Positions 21,616 to 32,661 of a stretch of DNA of 64,000 nt are shown piece after piece (position 1 is the stretch's first letter; each line of letters begins with the position of its first letter). The position numbers and the translations under genes were made by a program. The notes under the pieces are model-generated. The model saw only the letters and a program-made list of their open reading frames with translations, had not been told where the DNA came from and did no database searches. Source of the stretch: Diospyros lotus (taxonomy: Eukaryota > Streptophyta > Magnoliopsida > Ericales > Ebenaceae); the NCBI RefSeq assembly GCF_014633365.1, contig NC_068349.1, forward strand, positions 31,758,753-31,822,752. Reading direction: 5' to 3'.

Positions 21616-23322
21616 AATTGGAGTAGACACTTCAGATGGCTCTCTAGCATCACCTCGAGCTCCCAATTTTTTCTTATATTCCTCATATAAAACATGTAGG
21701 GAATTTTTTAATAACAAAACTACACCAACTCCTTTCTCACCCGATACATCTCTTTCAATACATATTCCATATATTTTAACTTGTATCTCAGATCAAGCAC
21801 CACAACAATATAAATTAAGCGATTTGTTTTGAGCGGATCCCCCCAATATTTATCAAACTTTTATTTCATTTTAACACCATTTCAAAATCATCACTCTCTA
21901 ACCACCCCTGTAAGAAACAATGCATCTTACCAAGCTCAAGAAAAAAAATGTTAGAGGTGACATATGATGAACCCGATACTCGCAAAGTTAGCTCATAAAA
22001 ATGTTTCAACACTTTGACAAAAAGTCTGACCTTATTCCAATCATTTGGCTTCGGTCTCCCATTTATAGTAATAACTTGGTTCAAATCAATATTCCAATTA
22101 CTTGTACTACGATCAAGTTTAAAACAAGGATCTTCTTCATCAAATCTCTCAAAAGCCCTCTCAAACTTTTGAGCGGTCTCTAACATCAAGTAGGTGGAGT
22201 TCCATCTAATTGTAATGTCCAACGATAACAAGCCCTTACATTTAATTTTTTCCATTTCAACACTTTGTTTGAATTTTCTCAATCTTGCTGGAGATTGTCT
22301 AACATATCTCATTGCATCCCTAACTCTTATTATTGATTCATTTAGGTCTTTCAACCCATTTTGTACAACTAGATTTATAATGTGAGCCACACACCTCTTA
22401 TGCAAATATTGCCTATTCATAATGCTAGTATCCCATTTTGCTATTTTTTTTCTTGAAATTAGCCACAACATCATTTGAATTAGCATTATTCATTGTCAAA
22501 GTAAAAACTCTATCAAGTTCTCATCCCATGAGACATTTCTCAATTGCCATAGCAATGGCATCATCCTTATGACTAGATATCCAATATTTTTTTCTTCAAA
22601 ATCTAAATATTGTCAATATAGTGCGTTGTCAAGCACATATAATTCATCCTTCAAATTGAAGTCCAAGTGTCAGTGGTTAAGCAAATTCTTTGACAAGAAT
22701 TTTTAACTCATTCATCATGTTCAAACTCTTTTCATTGAATAATTCAAAACAATAACAAGCCATAATCCAATGTGAAGGAAACCAAAATTTTGGATAAATA
22801 ACATTCACAAAGTGTTTAAACCCTTCACGCTCAACAAACTTGAAAGGTAGCTCATCTACCATTAGCATACAACCTAATGCCTTTCTTGCAATCACTTGAT
22901 CAAATTTGTAATTAACCACTGCAATAACATTATCACCACTGCGTCTCTCACACTTTGTTACAGTTGATTGAAAATGTAATTCCATTTGACGAGATTATAC
23001 ACCATGTGACTGTTTCTTACAAGTTCCCATATGATTCCTTAAAGCTGTGGTCCCATTTTTTTTTTGGAATCACAGTGGAACTCCTTAAAACATTAATTGC
23101 ATCTCCCTTTAATCTCACCATCTAAATTTGTAAACTTGGTAAAATGATCCAAAACCTCTGACGTAGCTCTTATTGGTTTTCTTTTTGCCTTCCCAAGTGA
23201 TGTTGCACCTCTATATCATTTTCTAGTTTGCTATCTTGGGTTGGTGCTATTGGTGCAGGCCATGAACTATCATCCATACTAGGGATATTTGTGGTGTGAG
23301 TCATGACTTCTTCTCTTGCCAT
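21616..23322 (-). pseudogene. hAT (BED zinc-finger RICESLEEPER-type) transposase, N-terminal and catalytic part
   Basis: ATG at 23322-23320 starts MAREEVMTHTTNIPSMDD. A frameshift leads into KRKPIRATSEVLDHF and the BED zinc finger, where CxxC has become CN-stop-C, followed by H and C ligands (NHMGTC) by about 23030. 22985-22677 gives the conserved ARKALGCMLMVDELPFKFVE block. 22486-21866 gives the RNase H-like part: HKRCVAHIINLVVQNGLK and IRWNSTYLMLETAQKFERAF. 21865-21616 continues KFDKYWG, then LDLRYKLKYMEYV. At least two frameshifts and two stops are visible. The dimerisation domain is at 15179-15600 beyond the LTR insertion. The normal enzyme is a nuclear cut-and-paste transposase of about 650-700 residues. 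Confidence 0.88.
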
Positions 23323-24459
23323 CTAAAATTATATTAATACAATTGACAATTGTAATTTTAATTTAAATGTATTTAAAGACTAAAGAGTAATTTTAATTTA
23401 ATTTAAATGTTTTTAAAGACTAAAGACTATAGTTGGAAATGCCATCTATGTACATAAATTAGAAAACCCAACACATGAAAACAAGGATCAATTACAAAAA
23501 TACCATATAGGAGTATGACTTTATGTACATTGCAAGAGGAGGACGTCGAGGCTGCCATTTTGAATGAAGTACCACTGTAATAACACTTATACTCGCTATT
23601 ATATTACAATAATATTATCAAAATTAATCTCTTTCAAATAATAATAATGTTATTGTTACTATTATTTGAATGGCCTTCGAAGGATAACCTTAGTGGGATT
23701 TAAATAATACAACCACTAGTATCCATAGAAACCTATGTTCATAAGCAGTGTACTGTTTTGTGCAATTGTGTAAGTATATCGATTGATTATAAATGAAGTC
23801 GAAAACTAAACCCTAGTTTGGAAGCAGAGAACAAATTAGGAATGCAGACTTTTCTCATCAATAATAAACCTCAAGACAAAACAAAATAAAGAAATAAACA
23901 TTTAGTTCTACCCAATCAAACACAAAAATTCCACAACTATAGCACATTTTTCATCGTTCGGTTAGCATAAGTGGCTCGCAATAGTGTATACAAAGTTGAG
24001 TACTATATCAAAACGAAAACGACAAAACCAAAATAAATCAAAAAATACCTAGGCATGGACGGATGATGGTCGGAAGGCGAAATGACGGTGGACAGACAAG
24101 TCACAGAGGACCGTAGGCGCTGATATCTGCATAACCAAAAACAAAGTTAAATACCAGAGAGATAGAGAGCAAGACGCGATGAGACTCACCTATGTGACTA
24201 TGTCGATGTCTAACAGCAAACGGAAAGGCGACGGACGACGAAGGCAACGAAGGAACCGAGGGTGACGGACGGCGGCAATGACAATAGTCGGGGTACCAAA
24301 GGGGGTTAGGGTTTTAATATCTCTCTCTCTCTCTCTAAACTTGGGAAGTCTCTCGAATGGCAAATGGCAATGGCGCGCGAATTGAACTGGGTTGGGGTAT
24401 GCAGTATACAAGGTTCTAAATGCAAAACGACGTCATTTTAAGAAATACAAAACAATGTC
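23323..24459 (-). other. 5' region of the hAT element
   Basis: Between the transposase start and the subterminal repeats. It contains a (CT)n run at 24319-24336 and a GC-richer stretch at 24040-24420 that could be promoter and 5'UTR of the transposase. The 73-codon frame there has no recognisable product. Confidence 0.4.
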
Positions 24460-24732
24460 GTTCCATATATCGGTCGGTTCGATTTCGTCGGGTGAAACTA
24501 ATCGAACCGATAAACTGAACCGAACTTCCACCAACCCTCCAACCGATAAGCTAAATAATAGAACCGAATAAGTTGGTTCGGTCAGTTCGATTCGATGGGT
24601 TCGGTTTAACCAAAAAATTGCAAAGGCCTAGTGAGTTTGTTTAATAATGAAAAACTAAAAAAATCAAGCACACATAATGCATGGTAATGTGTGGTGTTTT
24701 TATTATTATTTTTTCTTATATATATGTACAAC

Positions 24733-26930
24733 TCTAGTATATAATACTAAAGCGTGAATCCCCTACACCTACGGCCTATGTTTACACAAGAGAAAATAGA
24801 TTATCTATTTTGTTTATATCTAAATAAAATATTGAATAAAACTTTAAATAGATATTTATTTGATGTTGATTGGAAGTTGTAAATTATTTAGTTTTGTAGG
24901 AAAAAATTAAATAATTACAAAATTTAGTTTAATAGTAAAATAAATTTATCTTAAGTTAAAGGTCATGGATTCATAATTTGTTAATAAAATTATTGTTGGG
25001 TTTTAGGAATGTTAAAAAAGGCATTATTGAATTTTAAAAAATTTGATAGAGTTTCAATATTTGGTAACACTAAATTCGGCATTCGCTTGTATAATAAAAT
25101 AGAAAAATAAAATTGATAAATAGATAGATACTATTTGGCTTAAGAAAAGAGTGTCGACTTCTCGAATCGAGTGACCAAGGGTTTAATTTCTTGAATTTAA
25201 TATTAACAAATTTTTGTTCAGATCGTGCCTAACCATTAGAGGTGTGCTCTCATGTGATTAACAACTTTAATCTAATTTTAATGAAAAATTGACAAATATT
25301 TCAAAGTTTGTAAGTTAAATAATAAACGTTACCTTAAAATAAATTCAAAACTTAAATAAAAGCTTTTGCATTTTTCTTTTTCAATTTACCAACTTATTAC
25401 TTCATATTAATAAACTTATTCATTGTTAATGTGCCTCAACGATAAGGCATTGGGTAGTGCGCTCACACAATTATTTATTGTTGACTTAACTCTTGTTTGG
25501 TATTGAATTATAAAAATTAAGTAAAGGTGAGATAAGTATGATTAGAAAAATATGTTTGATAAATTTAGCAACTTCAATTTTGTTGGAATGTCAATAACTA
25601 GTTTGTTTTAGATAATTAGATATAATAATTAATTGGAAGAAAATTTTGTACCAATTATTTTTTTAAAAGATTAAAATTAAAATAAATTGTGAATTTTTGT
25701 GTTTTGGAAGGCAACCTCACCAAAATGGTGAGATTGAGTTTTCAAACTCAACCAAACTAAGTGAGTTGAAAAGAACAGAACGTTAATGAACATCTATATT
25801 ATTAAATTTGACATTAACCTCACAACATGGTTATGAACTTTGTTAAATGAAGCTTTACTTTAAAAGGGAGAGATTTTTAATTTAGAAAAATTATTTAGAA
25901 GTATAAATACGTAAATTAGTTTTCAATCTAGAAAATTAGAACGTGTGTTCGGAAAGAAAATATGTTTCGAATACTATTTATAATATTTATTTATAATTTA
26001 ATTTTAAACTCAATTAATCTTCTCATCAATTAATTCCTCAATTAATTAAAAATAAGTATTATTTTTTATCAATATTATTATTTAAAAATATTTATAATAT
26101 TATTTTTGATTAATTCCTCAATCTATCAAAAATAAATATTATTTCTGAATAATATGAATAAACAACTTAAACTATTAATTAAGTCATAAAAAATTGTTCA
26201 TTTGTATAAAATAAAAATAATTTATATTTCATACTTATTATTCTAAAGCAATTGGAGATCTTCTATAAAGTACCTTGAAACTTTTCGTTATTAATTAAAT
26301 AAATATTATTAATAGAAAATTTGAATAGATAATTTAAATTATTAATTAAGTCATGTATAGATATATAATTTCTTAATAAATTAAAAATAAATATTTTTTA
26401 TAAATATTATTAATCAAAAATATTTATAATATTATTTTTCATTAATTCCTCAATTATTAAAAAATAAATATTAATGTATGGGTATTTCAATGTTAATTAA
26501 GATTTAGCAGATTACATTTGCAAGACTATGCAAAAAAATTAATACATAGTGAAAGAAAAATAAGTTAAAATTCATATTTTCAAAGTTTTGTTATCAGTGC
26601 AAAAATTAAATTTCAAGATAAAAAATTATAAATTTCAAATGAATTTTTAATTAACATTGAAAAATTCATGTTTCCTCACATTTAGAAGTTTTAATTTATA
26701 TTTATAATTTATAAATAAATATATAATATAATAAATAATTTTGTTTTAATAATTAATCAATAAGTACCTTTAATTTGATGCAAGGCCAATGCATGAATTT
26801 TTCAATACTAATTAAGATTTAAGATATTGCATTTTTAAGACTAATATATCAATTTTTTAATATTAATTAAAATTTAATTTTTAAATTTATTGTGATTACA
26901 TCTCTCATGCATCACACGAGTGAACACTAG
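24733..26930 (+). mobile_element. Non-autonomous Helitron candidate
   Basis: The right end is CTCATGCATCACACGAG followed by TGAACACTAG and T. That is a short stem-loop (CTCATG/CACGAG, one mismatch) about 8 bases before a CTAG end, with insertion before T, as plant Helitrons have. The left end TCTAGTATATAATACTAAAG has the TC start. The base before it is C, not the expected A, and no Rep/helicase gene exists. Internal sequence is very AT-rich with repeated ttaattcctcaatta and attaagatttaa motifs. The 3' end is more secure than the 5' end. Confidence 0.5.
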
Positions 26931-28108
26931 TTTCTATTAACAAGACGAATGTAGTGTATGGAAATTGTTTAGAAAATTGTAATTTTTAAATCTCCAAATT
27001 AACAAGAAAAAATTTAAAAACTCATTTTGAAAGTTTTCTAAAAGTTTACTTCATTTTAAGAAACCATTTTATCCAAATATTCATTTTCCATTTGAATATT
27101 TTTTACATTTAAATATTTTTTACTTTTTATGGAATAATTTTCTAAGAGATAAAAGCTATTTTCCCCAATTAAATGAAACATTAGATTTTTTTTGAAGTGC
27201 AATAGTACCTTTGATGTTGACGTGTATAATAACGAAGAATAAAATAAAAGTAAAGAAAAAAAATATATAAAGAGGGGCAAAAGACTAGGCGAAGGGACCT
27301 AACAGAATCTATTAGGCGAGAGAGAGTCTCTCGAAGACCCTCCTATGTCAGCCCTTAAAGGAGACTCCCAGAAGAGTCTCTCGAGAAAGTCCAAAGCATC
27401 TACTTTGATTTAGTCTCTCAAGTGATTAGTTACGAGGCTTCTCGAGAAGAAACATGCAACCTATCTCCAATGTTCACTCTAGAATCTCTAAACATATAAG
27501 GTTTATCAATTAGCAATTCTTATCTAACAATAACAAGAAAATTTACATATTTTAATAAATCATTCCTATAAATAAAGGAGGACCAATAGTTCCAAGATAA
27601 GTGATTCTTACTGATATTAAGTGTTTTGTGAGTTTTTTTAGCAATTGGTCCTATACTAACATAAGTATCAAAGTGTTTACGTATGGATCATCTTGGGTCT
27701 TTTGTCGGTGTTCTTTATAGGATTCTACAGGTTAGAAGATGGATTCTCCAAGAATCTAAATGTTATTTGTTATATTTAGATAATAACATATATTATATTA
27801 TTTCGTATGGCAAGACAATCAACCATTTTGAAAACAGTCAAATATAAAAAAAATTATTTTGTCATAATGAAACAAATAAAACACGATATTTGTATACTTA
27901 TAGATATACAATGTCTCCACAAAGAAGACATAAATAACAATGTTTTGGTTATAAGAACAATACAAATGATTTTCAAATTGGTAATTATGATTGAGAATAA
28001 ATAAATATTATTACGCATTTTCTATGAAAATTCTATCATGTATAAGAGAAATTTACTATATTGTTGATTATTTTAGGAAATTTGGAGAATCTTTTACTTA
28101 TTTCAAAT
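26931..28108 (+). other. AT-rich sequence with an LTR/promoter-like part
   Basis: 27290-27450 has four copies of a TCTCTCGA(G)-type motif. A plus-strand TATA box (cctataaataaagg, about 27566) follows, then sequence laid out like a gypsy LTR R-U5 (ctatactaacataagtatcaaag). No LTR borders were found. The rest shows nothing recognisable. Confidence 0.35.
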
Positions 28109-29210
28109 TTATTCAACTATGGGTATGCTTCTTACATGGGAGTTGTAGCAGCTAACAATCCTTTTGTGATAGGTAGCAATTCGAACGGTTGCCCTGTCCT
28201 TTTCATCATCGACAAGATGAAGGTTTTCTCTCAATGATTCAGAGTTGCCTAAGCTACCACCATCTTCACAAGTGCACAAATTAGGAGATTTAACAGCTAT
28301 TTCCATCAGAATCAAAGCCTCTATCCATATACCAAATTAAGAGGCGTTTATCTTGTTGACACTTGGCTGGTAGTCGAGTAAGCCCACATGACGGCTGGCG
28401 ATTCATCAATCCATGCTTCACTTACCCTTTCTAGATGAGTTTTCAAGCCATGCAAGATGGTTTCGTTGTTGACTTCGACCTGTCCATTGGCTTGGGGATA
28501 TGCCACCAAGGCAATCCGCAATTGAATTCCTAGGTTCTCATAGAAACTTTGAATGAAATTACAATCAAACTACTTTCCGTGGTCAGTATTAATGATCATT
28601 GGGACCCTAAATCGACAGTCTTTCCAAACCATGACTTCCACTTTATTTGCAATGATCATGGTTAGAGCTTTGACTTCAATCCATTTAATGAAGTAATTTG
28701 TTGTAATTTGAAAAAAAAAAATCCTTTGACCCATAACTTGAGGAAAATGGCCTAGAATGTCCAAACCCCATTGTGTCAAATGGATGGATTTTACTATAGG
28801 TTGCAATTGAGATATTGGAGCGGACTAAATTGGAGCATGTCTTTAACTTCTGCCACACCCCCTTACTTTCCTCAAGGCATCTTGTTATAATATGGGTCAA
28901 AAGAAACCAAAACATAAAATTTTGGCTGCAAGAGCCTTTTCCCCCATATGTTTTCCATAAACCCCGCTATGAACTTCAACCAAGGTCTGTTGAAGGCCCC
29001 AACATTTAAGGAATGGCATAGTGAAAGCTCACTTATATAGTATAATCATGGTGAATCAAGCTCCTTGGATTTTCATTTTCTTGACTTTCACCGAGTCAGT
29101 CGGCAGTTGTCGTTGTTTTTAGCACATGCCACCTCACTTTTTTCTATACTTGGTTGCTAAAGGACTTGAATGAATTCACATATGGTGGTTTAGGTAAAAT
29201 TAAAATTTTT
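28109..29210 (-). pseudogene. Tat-lineage gypsy integrase segment
   Basis: On the minus strand, frames from 29120 down give the zinc-binding region (EVHSGVYGKHMGEKALAAKI), then 28806-28570 the integrase core (HLTQWGLDILGHFP..., YFIKWIEVKALT, FRVPMIINTDHGK), next AYPQANGQVEVNNETILHGL, then the ENLHLVDDEKDRATVRIATY region ending near 28109. Core acidic residues D (GLDIL) and D (INTDHG) and the E of GQVEV are kept. Stops in the zinc-binding part and several frame changes make it non-functional. It is separated from the RT/RNase H part of the same element by the insertion at 29211-32661. Confidence 0.9.
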
Positions 29211-30652
29211 ATGTGCATTAGATATACACAGCGAAAGCAATAAATATACACTATACATACCGTGGATATTTAAGCAACACATTATTTTCTTATATGGAAT
29301 ACAATAGATTAATACCTGAAGTATGATGTCAGGTTGGATACAGAAATTGTTTATGTATCGAGACCGAATCTACTTCACATTACGGTGGTTCTAGTATGTC
29401 TTCATCTTGCATGCTTTCTGGTATCACTCCGTGCATCTCTTCCTGTGCTACCTTGAGGATTTCGTACCACCAACACTCTTATGTTTCCTACGCATGACAA
29501 TCACACACCTGTTAATTTCTGAGGTAGAAGCAGAAAATGACAGAAGAAATAGAGAAAACTGAAGAAGACAAGGAGAAGCTTTATGTGTTCTCCAATTGCT
29601 TCTTCTCACGTCTAATTTCTTCATTTGGCCACCTTCTTTTGCCCTCCTAATTTATAGCCACGTGGATTGCACTTAGGAGCTAAGGTAGCACCAAGAGTTG
29701 ACTCTCGTCCAGTGCCAATGTAGTTAACTCCCAGTCCCATAAAAGAGGCAGTCGACTCTTAGTGCTCCAGTAAGTCAACCTTTGACTTGCTGTCGTCATT
29801 AACACTTAATGACATACATGCAACACATTTGATACATAATACTAACACCAGATGCAACACTATATGGTGTGTGACTTTCTAAATTCATTGTTCGATAGCA
29901 ACCAAATAGCACCAAAACTCGTTTGGTATTGGCCAAAACCTTGACCCATAACAGGAATCTCTCTATATCCCGAAGACGATTTGAGAGGTCCTAAGAAGCG
30001 CATAGCAACGGTTCAGGACAATATAGAAGATAATGAAATCTCACTTTAAGTAAACCTATTATAGTTGATAATTATTGTGTGCTATAATCCTTCCATCACC
30101 TAACATCCTGACTGAGCGAGAGTCGTGGAATGATAAATTCATAAACTCAATAACTATGCGTTAGATCTTATTAGAGTGACTAGATGACATTTCAGGAAAC
30201 ACCTTTCCTGATAATTAATCTGCCTTGGCCTAGGACTGTCATGTCACACTAATATAAACCATATAGTAAGTTCACCCCATCAATAACAACGAGGGTGATA
30301 GAACATATCCTTGAACACATGCCATCATATACCAGTAATATGGAACCACATAGATGAACCTCTCGACCTCACAATTAGATAGTTCAGTCCATTAGCAAAT
30401 CCCGCACACCAATACAAAAGATAACCGTGTTAGTTCAAATTTAAGGATCAGTTACATTATCACAACTTGACAACATGACCGTTATCCACAATGCTATGTG
30501 GTTCGTCATCAGCATCACATTCAGTGCATTGTTCTCCAACAACCACCCATGAGTTTACTAGAGACATCCCCATGTCATATGGCATATGACTCACCACCCT
30601 ACCATTAATAACTCATACTGATCAAAGTAGTAAACTTTATATTAGTTCATAT

Positions 30653-31600
30653 TGTTTGATTTGAATAGCAATGGCACCAACGCCAAGAGGGGGGTGAATT
30701 GGGTTGTTTTAAAAATTTGATTGAACTTGAAAATCCTTTTGATGAAAAATGAGAATTTAGTGAAAGTGAGGATTAATGAAATGCTTGAAACAATAAATGA
30801 AACAAAGAGCACAAGAAAATAAGAGACACGACGATATATAATGGTTTGGCTTAAACCAAGCCTAATCCACTACCTTAGCTTCTCACTAAGGATTTTGCAA
30901 TCGATCCATTAAAAACCTCCGATCTCTTCGGATAGGCCCTCTAGCAACAAGCTAGGAGATACAACCTCTTGCTTAACCAAGCAAGCCCTCTAGCACTAAG
31001 TTAGGTATTTCAACCCCTTGCTTCAATAAGCAAGTCTTCTAGCACAACAAGCTAGGAATTTTACAAAGTAGTACAAGATAAGATAGGATCTAAGAGTTAT
31101 TACTCTTAGTTACAAATTCTCTCAATAATACAATAAGACTTGAAGATAAATTTACAAAGATAAGCACAAAGCCTTTTTGGAGAGAAATAAAATCACCAAT
31201 GAAGCACACAATAGAGTAAGCACTTGGAAGCTTGAAATGTAATCTCTTGATTTTTTTGAATCACCCATTTGATCTCTATTTATAGTGCATTTCGAGCCTA
31301 TTAAAAAATATAGCTGTTGGAGACATGAATAGTGGAGAATCTAGCCGTTAGAAGCTGTCTGCGACATAAACTGTCAACATTTGATGAAGAACTGTCGACA
31401 GTATTAAAAATCTGTCGACATTTTTTATGCAGGAACTATCGACATTTAAATACAGAGAGCAATGTTTGAAACTGTCGACAGTTTCTATTCAACTGTCGAC
31501 ATTTTTATAAAAATTGTCGACATCTTGAAATAAACTGTTGATAGTTTGCTAAGATAAAAATTCACTGCTTTGATGATACAATCCACAACATATTTACATG
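30653..31600 (-). mobile_element. LTR-like end with palindromic GTCGACA motifs
   Basis: Reading from 30653, the terminus and the next 45 bases align with the complement of the right end of the LTR at 36021-36993, including agaggggggtgaattgg. It therefore belongs to the same family in the opposite orientation. U3-like sequence at 31370-31550 is packed with GTCGACA palindromes. The left boundary is clear; the right one is lost. Confidence 0.55.
31370..31550. repeat. Cluster of palindromic ACTGTCGACAGT motifs
   Basis: About eight copies or variants of CTGTCGACA occur within 180 bp (at about 31371, 31388, 31410, 31436, 31469, 31491, 31512, 31532). Two are the full 12-bp palindrome ACTGTCGACAGT. 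They lie 80-270 bases upstream of the minus-strand TATA box of the LTR. Confidence 0.8.
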
Positions 31601-31630
31601 CTTTGATGATACAATCCACAACATATTTAC
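31567..31630. repeat. 33-bp tandem duplication
   Basis: gctttgatgatacaatccac and the following 11 bases are repeated exactly at 31567 and 31600. The second copy runs straight into the foldback-arm fragment. Confidence 0.9.
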
Positions 31631-31940
31631 CTTCCATTTACTTTAATACATAAATGTAAATAAGAAAATACCCCCCATTTGGATTCAATAAAAATATTTA
31701 AAAAATCAAAATCCATAACAATAAGAAAGTAGAATTTGGGTTTTAGTACAAACTTAGGATTTTGCGATTTTACCACCTTCAAGATATACACTTTTTATTT
31801 CTTGAAAAATTCGTTAAAAATCATTTTAACACCAATGAATGTTAGCTATTGAAATACCGGGAGATAGTTTTTCAAAATGAAAACATTTTCTTATATGTCT
31901 CCATATATGGTGCTAACCTTCCAGACTTAAAAAAATATTG
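31618..31940 (+). mobile_element. Truncated arm of the foldback element
   Basis: About 320 bases align with the left arm of the palindrome at about 6262-6580: ttaccttccatttactttaa, ggattcaataaaaatat, gggagatagtttttcaaaat and tatgtctcc all recur in order. The GGCGCC-rich ends and the second arm are missing. Substitutions are scattered, so it is an independent copy or fragment. Confidence 0.8.
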
Positions 31941-32661
31941 AAACCTTATCAAAATGAGTCTTGAAACATGATGCATGAACTAAAGGATTTTTCAGACATT
32001 TGAATTTCAGGCCAAAACCTTTCATGCATATTTCAAAATATGAAAAACTTATTTTGAAATATGAGATTAACATAAATGATTTTTCATATTTAAGATTGGT
32101 TTTTCATCAAATTGGTTTTTTGCTTTAGAATAAATTTAGCTCTATGTTGACCAACGACTTCAAAGCTATTTTGAAAATCATTTTAGGAGATTCTTTTAAG
32201 ACTAAATATTTGACTTTGCAAATCTCCATATAATATAGAAAATCATAAATCATTGTGGTTTTCATTTTAACAACGCACTACTTGAAATTGATTTTGGTTG
32301 AAAACCATAAACTTGACTCATGACTTGGGGATCCAAACCAAATGATGTTTTTCATCATCAAAACTAATCACAAGAGTAAACCATCACATACTTGACTAAT
32401 CAGAGTCCCATCTGATTAATCTAAGGACTAGGAATCATTTAAAAACTCCTGTCACTAGAGAATCTCATCACATATTCTTAACATCTTAAAAATGAGACTC
32501 TCAAACAGAAGATCTAAGGACTCATTTATATAGCAAACTAGAGAGTTTATGAATAAGATAAACTTGTCTTTTGTTAATATATATAAAGATATAACAAATA
32601 TATTTATTACAATCTCACTAGACGTCATCTAAATCTAGCATTAGGGTATGCAACACTAACA

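Larger units (their letters stand above)
13632..24630 (-). mobile_element. hAT transposon, 11.0 kb with nested insertions
   Basis: A perfect 8-bp target duplication GTGAGTTT flanks it (13624-13631 and 24631-24638), the hallmark length for hAT. Termini are TAGGCGTGATTATTCGG and the complement TAGGCCTTTGCAATTTT, each followed by subterminal GGTTTAA/AACCGAA repeats (13650-13800 and 24460-24610), which would be transposase-binding clusters. A minus-strand RICESLEEPER-type transposase pseudogene lies inside. After removing the LTR nest (15617-21610) and the Cassandra insertion the original element is about 4.5 kb, a normal autonomous size. The transposase is broken, so the element can no longer move itself. 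Confidence 0.9.
29211..32661 (-). mobile_element. LTR-type insertion(s) splitting the gypsy element
   Basis: The gypsy reading frame breaks at VFVEIL (32662) and resumes near 29200, so about 3.45 kb is foreign. Outer edges are TGTGCATTAG and, on the right, the complement TGTTAGTGTTGC, both TG...CA compatible, but the flanks are not a matching duplication. 30653 begins an LTR-like end (TGTTTGATTTGAATAGC, agaggggggtgaattggg) with a minus-strand TATA box at about 31276-31286. 30053-30625 recurs at 63437-64000. 31618-31940 is a foldback-arm copy. It is probably more than one element. No gag or pol frame was found. Confidence 0.55.

Noticed and set aside
25420..25500. tRNA-like or SINE-like motifs
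   Set aside because: A-box and B-box matches are too weak, and no tail or duplication is visible.
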